Shown here: positions 8,973 through 17,295 of the stretch, piece by piece | How the letters are laid out: each line of letters opens with the position of its first letter | Position numbering within the stretch: position 1 is the stretch's first letter | Origin: Pseudalgibacter ostreae | GTDB taxonomy: Bacteria > Bacteroidota > Bacteroidia > Flavobacteriales > Flavobacteriaceae | Assembly (NCBI RefSeq): GCF_042427585.1 | Contig: NZ_JBHMFC010000086.1 | Location: 18,894 to 82,893 of the forward strand | Reading direction: 5' to 3' | DNA: 64,000 nucleotides | Position numbers and translations under genes: made by a program | The notes under the pieces: generated by a model | The model's database searches: none | What the model was told of the DNA's origin: nothing | The model's input: the letters and a program-made list of their open reading frames with translations, nothing else

Positions 8973-9596
8973 ATGAAACGTTTATTAAGCCTTTTAAGTA
9001 TTATATGTGTTTTCAGCTATTCAGGTTTAGTGTATGCTCAAGATATTGCGGCGCATATAGAAGATGGAGCTGCTAATTTTAAAAAGCGTAGCCCTATATA
9101 TGATTATTCAGAAGAAAAACTAAACAATATAGATACTATACCCGATTTTGCTTCAAAATCAAATAAACTTAAAATTACAGGAACTATCTTTGAAAGTGAT
9201 GGCGTTACTCCAGCAAAAAACGTGTTGCTTTTTATCCATCAAACTAATGAAAACGGAGATTTCGAATTAAAACGGTATAATAAAAAACGGTATGTGCACC
9301 ACAGGGGATGGATCAGAACCGATGCCGATGGTCGTTACACGTTTTACACATTTGTGCCCGGTAGTTACATTTATGGTAGAGAACCACTACAAATCCTTCC
9401 TATTATTAAAGAACCTAGTAAGCCCGAGTATGAAATTGAGTCTTTTCTTTTTGATAACGACCCGCTTTTAACAGCTTCTTGCAGAACGCGAGTAGAACAA
9501 ACCAACCCTAACCGAATCCTTAAACTCGATAAAAAGGAAGGTTTGTTTGTTGCAGAGCGTGATATCGTTTTAAGTGCCGAACCGCCTCAGTTTTAA
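8973..9596 (+). CDS. Exported intradiol-dioxygenase-fold protein without the iron-binding histidines
   Basis: A signal peptide (about 1-22, ending YAQ) precedes a domain with the aromatic intradiol dioxygenase pattern: KITGTIFESDGVTPAKNVLLFIHQT, then HHRGWIRTDADGRYTFYTFVPGSY (109-132). In catalytic members the last segment is followed by RPxHIH, which gives two iron ligands. Here the equivalent is REPLQI, and there is no histidine after residue 110. The protein therefore probably keeps the fold but not ring cleavage of catechols. A secreted binding or structural role is possible but is inference. Length is 207 residues, usual for the exported Bacteroidota homologues. Confidence 0.72.
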   Translation: MKRLLSLLSIICVFSYSGLVYAQDIAAHIEDGAANFKKRSPIYDYSEEKLNNIDTIPDFASKSNKLKITGTIFESDGVTPAKNVLLFIHQTNENGDFELKRYNKKRYVHHRGWIRTDADGRYTFYTFVPGSYIYGREPLQILPIIKEPSKPEYEIESFLFDNDPLLTASCRTRVEQTNPNRILKLDKKEGLFVAERDIVLSAEPPQF

Positions 9597-9769
9597 AAAA
9601 ATAAATATTTTAGGATTAAAACAAAAGTGTTCTGTTAAATCAAGCCTACTAATTGCTAACACTTAATACATGGTATGGAGCTAAATTAAGCCTTGTTTAG
9701 ATACGTAAGTGTAATTAGTTACAAACTACTTTCCTAGCATGAAAAGACATCTTTAAAACGCTTAAATTA

Positions 9770-11164
9770 TTATTCACCCACGAGTATAGATTTTATATTT
9801 ACAAATTCCTTCATACCAAACCCTCCATGTTCTCTTCCATAGCCAGAATCTTTAACGCCTCCAAAAGGCATGGTGGGTTCTGCTAATCCAAATGTATTTA
9901 TAAAAACCATACCAGTATCAAAATACTTTTCTGCGAGCGCTATAGCATGTACCGTGTTTTTAGAAAAAATGCCACCGCCAAGTCCAAAGCGGCTGTCGTT
10001 CGCTATGCGCATGGCATCTTCATCATCTTTAGCTTTTATTAAAGAAGCGACGGGTCCAAAAAGTTCTTCTTCATAAGCAGGTTGTCCAGGTTTAACATTA
10101 TCTAAAACAGTGGCTGGATAGTAGTAGCCGTTGCCATCGGGAAGTTGGCCTCCACACAAAATACGAGCCCCTTTTTCTACACTTTTAATTACTTGATCAT
10201 GTAGTTTATCGCGTAAATCTTGTCTCGCCATAGGGCCTAATTCGGTATCTTCTTTTTTAGGATCCCCTAATTTTAAATTAGACATGGCTTTTACAAAGCC
10301 TTCCTTAAAAGCATCGTAAATGGGAGCTGCTACAATAAAGCGTTTTGCGGCAATGCAGGTTTCCCCATTGTTATAAATGCGCCCTTTTACACATTTTTCA
10401 ATGGCGAGTTCCAAATCTGCATCTTCTAAAACGAGATAAGCATCATTACTTCCCAGTTCCAAAACTGTTTTCTTAAGAGCATTTCCGGCTTTTACCCCTA
10501 CTTTTTTACCAGCAATAGCACTACCAGTTAAGGTAACGCCACGTACCAACTTGTGCTCTATAAGTGTGTCAGATTGATCGTGATCAATAATAAGCACATT
10601 AAAGAGACCATCTGGCAGCCCTGCAGTTTCAAAAATTGAAGCCAATAATTGAGCACTGCCTGTAACATTTGAGGCATGTTTTAGTAAAATACTATTTCCT
10701 GCCATTAAATTGGTGATAGCAAAACGAATTACTTGATATGCAGGGTAATTCCAAGGTTGAATGCCGTAAATAATTCCAATAGGCGAATACGTTATAAGGC
10801 CTCGATTACCATTGCTCAGTTTACGTTCTTCATTCTTCAAAACTTTAGCGGCTTCTGTAGCTGCATAATCGCAGATACCGGTACATAAATCGATTTCCTG
10901 ATGGCTTTGTGTTAGAAGTTTCCCCATTTCATCGGTCATTAATGCTGCAAGTTCAGATTTTTGATTTTGAAGTTCTCGACCAATAGCTTTAATTATTGAT
11001 CCCCGTTCATCAAAAGAAACACTACGCCAGTTTAAGTATGCTTTTTGTGCTTTTTCCACAACAGACTCAATAGTTTTATCTGTCATGTAGTTATAAGACG
11101 AAAGCGTTTTGCCTGAAGTGGGATTAATGGTTTTAAATGTATGTTTATTTGTGCTGGTTTCCAT
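9770..11164 (-). CDS. NAD(P)-dependent succinate-semialdehyde dehydrogenase (aldehyde dehydrogenase family)
   Basis: The protein has 464 residues and the full aldehyde dehydrogenase layout: GIIYGIQPWNYPAYQ (cofactor-site segment), TGSAIAGKKVG, the catalytic-glutamate loop VLELGSNDAYLVLEDAD, the catalytic cysteine in NNGETCIAAKR, and a C-terminal GGVKDSGYGREHG. The short length and the ETCIAAKR cysteine loop are those of the GabD/Sad branch, which oxidises succinate semialdehyde to succinate. Other short-chain aldehydes are possible. It is transcribed away from the iron importer, and no GABA genes are nearby. Confidence 0.87.
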   Translation of the reverse strand: METSTNKHTFKTINPTSGKTLSSYNYMTDKTIESVVEKAQKAYLNWRSVSFDERGSIIKAIGRELQNQKSELAALMTDEMGKLLTQSHQEIDLCTGICDYAATEAAKVLKNEERKLSNGNRGLITYSPIGIIYGIQPWNYPAYQVIRFAITNLMAGNSILLKHASNVTGSAQLLASIFETAGLPDGLFNVLIIDHDQSDTLIEHKLVRGVTLTGSAIAGKKVGVKAGNALKKTVLELGSNDAYLVLEDADLELAIEKCVKGRIYNNGETCIAAKRFIVAAPIYDAFKEGFVKAMSNLKLGDPKKEDTELGPMARQDLRDKLHDQVIKSVEKGARILCGGQLPDGNGYYYPATVLDNVKPGQPAYEEELFGPVASLIKAKDDEDAMRIANDSRFGLGGGIFSKNTVHAIALAEKYFDTGMVFINTFGLAEPTMPFGGVKDSGYGREHGGFGMKEFVNIKSILVGE

Positions 11165-11331
11165 AAGTTCTATATTTTATCATTTAAAGATACTATACGT
11201 ATTAGGGGATGTATTGCTGATTCACGTTGTTTATTAACTCAAATAAAAAAACAAGATTTGTTGGTTCTAAAAAATTTATAAGCGTTAGGGGGCTTTTATT
11301 GATTATAAAGTAATTTATATCTACTTCGCTA

Positions 11332-11360
11332 TTTGTATTCATTCTAAATTGTTATATTTG
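11332..11360 (+). promoter_or_regulatory. Promoter of the iron ABC importer operon
   Basis: TTTG at 11332-11335 and TATATTTG at 11353-11360, 17 bp apart, match the Bacteroidota primary sigma-factor consensus exactly. The start codon of the binding protein lies 21 bp downstream and is preceded by the purine-rich AAAAAGAGGA. Confidence 0.75.
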
Positions 11361-11381
11361 TCCTTTATAAAAAAAGAGGAT

Positions 11382-12437
11382 ATGAAAAAAATAATAATAG
11401 GCGTAGCAACCATTTTTTTATTTGCTGCCTGTAAAAACAATAGTGATAAAAAAGATAATTTAACCACAGAAGACACAACAAAAGATCAGGTTGTAAATGT
11501 ATATACCCATCGTCATTATGAGCCAGATCAGGATATTTTTAAAATGTTTGAAGAGAAAACAGGCATTAAAGTAAAAGTAATCAACGCTAGTGCAGACGAG
11601 TTGATTCAGAAAATGCAAATGGAGGGAAAACAGTCGCCTGCTGATGTGTTGATTACTGTAGATGCAGGAAGATTAAGTCGTGCTAAAGATCAAGGATTAT
11701 TACAGTCTATTGAGTCTGATATTTTAGAAAATGCAATTCCTGCACATTTACAAGATGTCGATAACCAATGGTTTGGTTTAACGAAACGTGCACGGATTAT
11801 AGCTTATGCTAAAGATAGGGTTACACCAGAAGACTTATCTACTTATGAGGATTTAGTTGCCGATAAATGGAAAGGAAAAATATTGGTAAGATCGTCTTCC
11901 AATATTTACAACCAGTCCTTAATGGCTTCTATTATAGCAAATAATGGAGAGGATACAGCAAAGCGATGGGCTGAAGGTATTGTGGCAAATATGGCACGCG
12001 CACCAAAAGGCTCGGATAGAGATCAAGTAAAAGCTGTAGTGGCTGGAGAGGGTGATTTGGCGATTGTAAACTCCTATTATATCGGTAAAATGTTAAATTC
12101 ACCTGATGCTGAAGAAGTAAAAACTGCAAAAAAAATAGGCTTGTTTTTTCCTAACCAAGAGGATAGAGGCACACATATAAATGTAAGTGGTGCCGGCGTT
12201 GCTAAATATGCCCCCAACAAAGCAAATGCTATTTTATTTATTGAGTACTTAATTAGTGAAGATGCCCAACAGGTATTTACCAATGCGAATTATGAATACC
12301 CTATTCTAGACCGTGTGGAACCGGTTCAAGATATTAAAGATTGGGGCGATTTTAAGGAAGATACTTTAGGTTTAAATAAGTTAGGAGAAAATAATAAAAA
12401 AGCAGTTTTGATTTTTGATGAAGCAGGTTGGAAATAA
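11382..12437 (+). CDS. Ferric-iron ABC transporter substrate-binding lipoprotein
   Basis: The ATG at 11382 gives a lipoprotein signal (MKKIIIGVATIFLFAAC), so the protein is anchored through Cys-17. An upstream TTG at 11349 would bury the signal and overlaps the promoter. The mature part has the FbpA/FutA-type pattern: VNVYTHRHYEPDQDIFKMFEEKTGIKV at its start, then LITVDAGRLSRAKDQGLLQ and the paired-tyrosine segment NSYYIGKM, which holds iron in this family. It ends inside the permease gene with a 20-nt overlap. Expected role: periplasmic capture of Fe(III) for the importer encoded next. Confidence 0.9.
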   Translation: MKKIIIGVATIFLFAACKNNSDKKDNLTTEDTTKDQVVNVYTHRHYEPDQDIFKMFEEKTGIKVKVINASADELIQKMQMEGKQSPADVLITVDAGRLSRAKDQGLLQSIESDILENAIPAHLQDVDNQWFGLTKRARIIAYAKDRVTPEDLSTYEDLVADKWKGKILVRSSSNIYNQSLMASIIANNGEDTAKRWAEGIVANMARAPKGSDRDQVKAVVAGEGDLAIVNSYYIGKMLNSPDAEEVKTAKKIGLFFPNQEDRGTHINVSGAGVAKYAPNKANAILFIEYLISEDAQQVFTNANYEYPILDRVEPVQDIKDWGDFKEDTLGLNKLGENNKKAVLIFDEAGWK

Positions 12438-14082
12438 AAACACGGCGTTTTCTTTAAAAACGAGGTTAAAAAGACTTAAAAGAGATAGTAACCGATGGTC
12501 AGTTTTTACACTGGCCATTGTTTTTTTCTTGGCCTTGCCCATTGTGTTTATTGGTGTAGAGTTGTTTTCTGGCCCTGGAGAAACATGGCAACATATTGTA
12601 ACCTACTTATTGCCCGATTACATTTGGAACTCCTTGTATTTGGTCTTCTTCTGTAGTATTCTTGTTTTGGTTTTTGGAGTCTCTGCGGCGTGGTTTGTGT
12701 CACGCTTCGATTTTATGTTTCGCAAACAAATGGAATGGCTTTTAATCCTTCCGCTAGCTATCCCATCTTATATTGTTGGGTACGCCTATGCTGGTATTTT
12801 CGATTATGGGGGCAGTATGGATTTAATATTCCGACACCTAAATTTAGACTTTATCCGTATTGATATCATGAATCGGGCAGGCCTTGCTTTCGTGTTGAGC
12901 ATTTCTCTGTTTCCTTATGTTTATGTAAGTGCTAGAGCGTTCTTTCTTAATCAAGCTAACAACCTCTTAGAAGCTTCTAAAATGTTAGGTGTTAGCGAAC
13001 GTAAAACCTTTTTTAAACTTATGTTGCCCCTTGCTAGACCAGCTATTGTTGCGGGTTGGGTTTTGGTAATTATGGAAGTTCTTAACGACTATGGGGCAGC
13101 AAAATATTATGGTGTAAATACATTTACAACTGGTATTTTTAGGTCTTGGTTTTCTCTTGAAGAGCCCCAAACAGCAGTGTATTTATCGGCTTTGTTAATT
13201 CTTATTATTTTCGCATTGATTCTTTTTGAAAAATGGCAAGTAAGAAAGCTGAAGTTTAGTTCTTCCAAAACTAATAGTACACAAATTCAACGAAAAACAC
13301 CAAAAGCATCGATAAAATGGCTCATTTTTTTGGTAGTAGGCTTCCCTATATTTTTAGGATTTATGTTACCTGTAGCGCAATTGGTGTACTGGGCCGTACT
13401 AACAGCGTCAACTGTGTTTGATATGCAGTTTCTCATGTTGTCGTTACAGAGTTTTGGGATTGCCATTAGTGCTGCTGTTATTACAGTTTTCTTTGCACTT
13501 TTATTAATTTACTTTTCAAAATGGAGCACATTAAACGCTATTAAAAATATTGCAAGAGTTGGCGTTTTAGGCTATGCTATTCCCGGTGCCGTGATTGCCA
13601 TTGGTATTATGATTCCCACTTTAGCATTAGATAAATGGTTTATTAAGATGCTTGGTCATTTTGGAATCGATTCTGGTTTTATTATTCACGGCACCTTAAT
13701 CGCTTTATTTTACGCCTATGCCGTTCGTTTCTTGGCTGTTGCTTACAATCCTATCGATTCTACAGCATTAAAAGTAGATAATGCTATACCAGATTCCTCT
13801 AAAGTTTTAGGGGTTGGAAATTTAAAAACCTTTTTTAAAATTGAGTTTCCGTTGATTAAAACTGGGGTGTTTAGTGCTGTTATTTTGGTTTTTATCGATG
13901 TGATGAAAGAATTACCTTTAACTCTCATTTTAAAACCGTATCACATTGATACCTTAGCAGTAAAAGCTTTTGAATATGCTAGTGATGAAATGGTTATGGA
14001 AGCATCCATCCCATCTCTTTTTATTATCTTTACAGCTATGGTCCCCGTAATTTTTTTAAATAAATTATTGATTAAAAAATAA
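12418..14082 (+). CDS. Ferric-iron ABC transporter permease (two fused permease domains)
   Basis: A 554-residue membrane protein containing two binding-protein-dependent permease domains in tandem. The ATPase-coupling EAA loops are visible as EASKMLGVSERKTFFKLMLPLARP (first half) and DSSKVLGVGNLKTFFKIEFPLIK (second half). This fused form is normal for FbpB-type iron importers. The ATG at 12418, inside the end of the binding-protein gene, is the likely start and implies translational coupling. The ATPase gene follows after 2 bp. Confidence 0.92.
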   Translation: MKQVGNKNTAFSLKTRLKRLKRDSNRWSVFTLAIVFFLALPIVFIGVELFSGPGETWQHIVTYLLPDYIWNSLYLVFFCSILVLVFGVSAAWFVSRFDFMFRKQMEWLLILPLAIPSYIVGYAYAGIFDYGGSMDLIFRHLNLDFIRIDIMNRAGLAFVLSISLFPYVYVSARAFFLNQANNLLEASKMLGVSERKTFFKLMLPLARPAIVAGWVLVIMEVLNDYGAAKYYGVNTFTTGIFRSWFSLEEPQTAVYLSALLILIIFALILFEKWQVRKLKFSSSKTNSTQIQRKTPKASIKWLIFLVVGFPIFLGFMLPVAQLVYWAVLTASTVFDMQFLMLSLQSFGIAISAAVITVFFALLLIYFSKWSTLNAIKNIARVGVLGYAIPGAVIAIGIMIPTLALDKWFIKMLGHFGIDSGFIIHGTLIALFYAYAVRFLAVAYNPIDSTALKVDNAIPDSSKVLGVGNLKTFFKIEFPLIKTGVFSAVILVFIDVMKELPLTLILKPYHIDTLAVKAFEYASDEMVMEASIPSLFIIFTAMVPVIFLNKLLIKK

Positions 14083-14084
14083 GC

Positions 14085-15092
14085 ATGTTAAGCATAGACT
14101 CTCTTTCCAAAAGTTTTGATAATGGCAAGAATTACGCCTTAAATGATGTTAGTTTCCATTTGGAACCAGGGCATGTTTGTGCTATTGTAGGGGAGAGTGG
14201 TAGTGGCAAGACCACTTTGGTGCGTTTAATTGCCGGACTTGAAAGACCCGATCATGGTAGTGTGTCAATTAATGGAAAAGTAATCGCCTCTTTAGATAAA
14301 TTTGTTCAGCCAGAGAAAAGAAAAATCGGCTTGGTTTTTCAAGAATATGCACTTTTTCCACATTTAACCATTTTAGATAATATTTTATATGGTATTTCAA
14401 AAGTAAAAAACAAGAAGCTACGCGCACAGGAAATGCTTGATTTAGTAGGTTTAAAAGGTATGGAAAAGCGGTATCCCCACCAGCTTTCTGGAGGGCAGCA
14501 GCAGCGTGTGGCATTAGCACGAGCATTGGCACCAGAACCTGCTTTATTGATTTTAGACGAACCTTTTAGTAACCTCGATGCTATGCTACGCATGCAATTG
14601 AGAAATGAAGTGTTTGATATTATAAAAAAAACAGAGGTTACGGTGTTGTTTGTTACCCATGATACCCAAGACGCTCTTTCTGTGGCCGATGAAATTTTAA
14701 TTTTACAAAAAGGCAAAGTCGTTCAAAAAGATATCGCATCAAATCTGTACGTTAAGCCCAACACTTTGTATGTGGCATCATTATTTGGGAGTACGGTACA
14801 TATTAATAAGAATCTGCAAAATGCCTTTAAATGTCCGTTAAAAGAGACCTGCTGCCATGCCATTCGCAATGAAAAAATCAAAGTAAACCCGTCTTTTACC
14901 GATTTTGAATGTGAGTACATCACAACGGCCGAAGTCATTAAAAAAATAGAATTGGGAGATTCTGTTCAGCTGCTACTCAAGCTTGAGTCTGGCGAGCAAT
15001 TAACTGTTATAACCCAAGATAAAAACATTGCAGACACTATTAATATAGGTTTTAATTCTAAGGATATTTTAGAGTTTGAGCAGGAGCATTAA
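14085..15092 (+). CDS. Ferric-iron ABC transporter ATPase with C-terminal Cys cluster
   Basis: The protein has 335 residues. Walker A is GESGSGKTT (37-45), the Q-loop LVFQEYALFPH, the signature LSGGQQQRVALARAL, Walker B LLILDEPFSNLD and the switch histidine FVTHDTQDAL. This is the nucleotide-binding subunit of the importer formed with the two preceding genes. The C-terminal regulatory part (about 240-335) holds Cys-250, Cys-256, Cys-257, His-258 and Cys-276 close together. That cluster could be a metal or redox sensing site, but this is inference. Confidence 0.93.
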   Translation: MLSIDSLSKSFDNGKNYALNDVSFHLEPGHVCAIVGESGSGKTTLVRLIAGLERPDHGSVSINGKVIASLDKFVQPEKRKIGLVFQEYALFPHLTILDNILYGISKVKNKKLRAQEMLDLVGLKGMEKRYPHQLSGGQQQRVALARALAPEPALLILDEPFSNLDAMLRMQLRNEVFDIIKKTEVTVLFVTHDTQDALSVADEILILQKGKVVQKDIASNLYVKPNTLYVASLFGSTVHINKNLQNAFKCPLKETCCHAIRNEKIKVNPSFTDFECEYITTAEVIKKIELGDSVQLLLKLESGEQLTVITQDKNIADTINIGFNSKDILEFEQEH

Positions 15093-15457
15093 GCAAGAAT
15101 ATTATTATTAAATTTTAGGTTTGGATGATGATGTAAAATACCATTATACTGCACACGTATTTCTTCATTTCCTTTAAATCATCACAGCTGTTTTCTATTG
15201 GCTATCTTATTAATAAAGCCCATTTATTTTTATTTGTTATTACAAAATATTTCGGACAAATTAGTCTTAATTAATCTTTTAAACTTATATTTGTAGTAAA
15301 AGGTGGCATTTGCATTTTATTATTTTGAACATAAGATGTTGCGATACATTCAAATAACATCTTTGTTTTGTTATAAAAATTGAGAGCCTCTTCGTATAAA
15401 ATATAGCGTACCTGATAAAACAGGTCTTTTTTAAACTAAAGATATTTGTCCAGATAT
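15093..15457 (+). promoter_or_regulatory. Long leader region of the oxidase cluster: -7 element, inverted repeat, terminator-like hairpin
   Basis: This 365-bp gap holds no gene I can support. TATATTTG at 15286-15293 fits a -7 promoter element. Downstream, AAGATGTT (15333-15340) and AACATCTT (15356-15363) form a perfect 8-bp inverted repeat. ACCTG (15410-15414) and CAGGT (15421-15425) form a hairpin followed by a T run (15427-15432), the layout of a small terminator or attenuator just ahead of the coding region. Confidence 0.45.
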
Positions 15458-16057
15458 ATGGCAAAAACTAATAAATTAAACTTTATGAAGACATTTAAGT
15501 TGACTAACTTATTATTTTTAGCCGTAATCCCAAATGTAATAAGTGCTCAAAATAAGATTACGACAGAGAATTGGCTTTCTAGTCCTGGTATTATTGGAAC
15601 CTTCGTTCTTATAGCCATTGTCATGATTATTGCAAGCATCATTTTATTCATAAAACTAAATGGCTATATCGATAACATGAAGCGGCGACAAATCGATAAA
15701 AATCGTATGGCATTTGATGATGAGCTCGTGGCCATGGAAGAAAGTGATATAGATACTATATTAGAGAAACGGAAAGCAGCTTTAAAATACAAATTAAAGG
15801 GAGACGAATTATCCGGAGATGCTATAGCAGTTGATGACAAAGGTTTGGTGCATAGGGTTGAAAACGATCCGAACAATGCCTATTTTGACGAAAAGAAAAA
15901 AAACATCATTGGGTCTCGAAACACCTCAAGAATTAAAAAAGATTGTTATTTATTATATTGGAGCTGCAACGTTTTGGCTCGTATTGGGAACCTTGGTAGG
16001 GCAATATTTAGGGATGAAATTCTTGTGGCCGGAAATAGATCATCAATCTTGGCTTAG
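15458..16057 (+). CDS. N-terminal part of the CcoN-like oxidase subunit (upstream of a frameshift)
   Basis: The frame is credible only to about 15895. It encodes a signal- or helix-like start (from the ATG at 15485, MKTFKLTNLLFLAVIPNVISAQ), a second membrane helix (about GIIGTFVLIAIVMIIASIILF) and a charged cytoplasmic stretch ending DPNNAYFDEKKK. At the A8 run 15896-15903 this frame passes into shadow sequence, while the oxidase frame becomes credible. Dropping one A joins the two as ...DEKKKTSLGLETPQELKKIVIYY... without loss. I infer one gene of about 600 codons with an N-terminal extension, broken by a +1 insertion or read by slippage. ATG 15458 or 15485 are both possible starts. Confidence 0.65.
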   Translation: MAKTNKLNFMKTFKLTNLLFLAVIPNVISAQNKITTENWLSSPGIIGTFVLIAIVMIIASIILFIKLNGYIDNMKRRQIDKNRMAFDDELVAMEESDIDTILEKRKAALKYKLKGDELSGDAIAVDDKGLVHRVENDPNNAYFDEKKKNIIGSRNTSRIKKDCYLLYWSCNVLARIGNLGRAIFRDEILVAGNRSSILA

Positions 16058-17282
16058 TTTTGGTCGTTTGCGACCGGTACATACTAACATGGTGTTTTGG
16101 GGATGGTCGTCCTTAGCCATGATCGGACTGGCATATTTTGTAATTGCTCGTACATCGAACAATAAAATCTACAGTTATGCATCGGCTTGGTATGCATGGT
16201 GGCTTATCAATATTACAGTCTTTTTGGGTACAATATCTTTAATGGCAGGGATAAACAACGGTGGAGGAGAGTATAGGGAATATATATGGCCCATTATGTT
16301 TTTATTCGCAATGGGCTTGATATTGACGTTTATTAACTTTTATAAAACGGTTGCTACTCGTAAAATATCAGAAATATATATATCAAATTGGTTTATTCTT
16401 GCAGCGCTCGTTTGGACTATCGTTTTAGCAATTATTGGCTATTTACCATTTTATCAAGACGGTTTAGGAGAAACCGTAATTCAAGGATATTATATGCATC
16501 AAGGCGTGGGGATGTGGTTTATGACCTTCACCCTGGGGTTGGTGTACTATTATCTGCCGTCAACATTAAACAAACCCATTTATTCTTATTCATTGGGTGT
16601 TTTGGCTTTTTGGACCCAAATGCTTTTCTATACCATGATTGGCACGCACCATTTTGTGTTTAGTCCCTTACCATGGTGGTTACAAACTATTGCTATTGTG
16701 TTTAGTGCTGGAATGGTTATACCTGTTGTGGCGGGTACCACCAACTTTTTAATGACCATGAAAGGAAGTTGGAACCACATTTCCAAAAGTTATGTGCTGC
16801 CCTTCTTTTTGGTCGGGACCGTATTTTATTTTGTAGGGTCTATGCAAGGTAGTTTACAGGCTTTTCGCTTTACAAATTTTGTGTGGCACTTTACTGATTT
16901 TAATGTTGCTCACTCGCATATGACGATGTATGGCATAATCGCTTTCTTTTTGTGGGCGTCTATTTATGCCATTCTACCAAAATTGACAGGAAGAGAACCA
17001 GCACAGGTGTTTGTCGGTGCTCATTTCTGGTTGGCGTTTATTGGTCTTTTCGCCTATATGATTTCTCTTATGGCAGGGGGCACCTACAAAGGTTTAAGTT
17101 GGATTGATGGCAATCCATTTATCGAATCGGTCATACTGATGAAGCCTTATTGGGTCTGGCGTGCCATAGGCGGTTCGCTTATGTTTGCATCTCACTTGGT
17201 ATTTGCTTATAACGTTTATTATATGGCGAAAGGCTACACTAATAATAAACCCACTGGTAAAGTAGAAGAAATAACTGTTTAA
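15831..17282 (+). CDS. ccoN: cbb3-type (C-family) haem-copper oxidase catalytic subunit, CcoN-like
   Basis: This is a 12-helix type haem-copper subunit; credible coding begins near 15904. Counting from the ATG at 15831, ligands visible are His-84 (RPVHTN, low-spin haem), His-223 (YYMHQGVG, CuB), His-273/274 (GTHHFVF, CuB) and His-361/363 (AHSHMTMYG, the two haems). Tyr-267 lies six residues before the HH pair, the place of the cross-linked tyrosine of CcoN. This favours oxygen reduction over NO reduction, although AHSHMTMYG has a NorB-like look. The ATG at 15831 lies in the frame-shifted overlap and is probably not the natural start. Next gene: a CcoO-like dihaem subunit. Confidence 0.85.
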   Translation: MMTKVWCIGLKTIRTMPILTKRKKTSLGLETPQELKKIVIYYIGAATFWLVLGTLVGQYLGMKFLWPEIDHQSWLSFGRLRPVHTNMVFWGWSSLAMIGLAYFVIARTSNNKIYSYASAWYAWWLINITVFLGTISLMAGINNGGGEYREYIWPIMFLFAMGLILTFINFYKTVATRKISEIYISNWFILAALVWTIVLAIIGYLPFYQDGLGETVIQGYYMHQGVGMWFMTFTLGLVYYYLPSTLNKPIYSYSLGVLAFWTQMLFYTMIGTHHFVFSPLPWWLQTIAIVFSAGMVIPVVAGTTNFLMTMKGSWNHISKSYVLPFFLVGTVFYFVGSMQGSLQAFRFTNFVWHFTDFNVAHSHMTMYGIIAFFLWASIYAILPKLTGREPAQVFVGAHFWLAFIGLFAYMISLMAGGTYKGLSWIDGNPFIESVILMKPYWVWRAIGGSLMFASHLVFAYNVYYMAKGYTNNKPTGKVEEITV

Positions 17283-17295
17283 TAATACGTATAGC

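Noticed and set aside
15831..15903. ATG at 15831 as the true start of the CcoN-like gene
   Set aside because: The 24 residues it adds come from the other frame's coding region (shadow), while the natural sequence joins at the A8 run.
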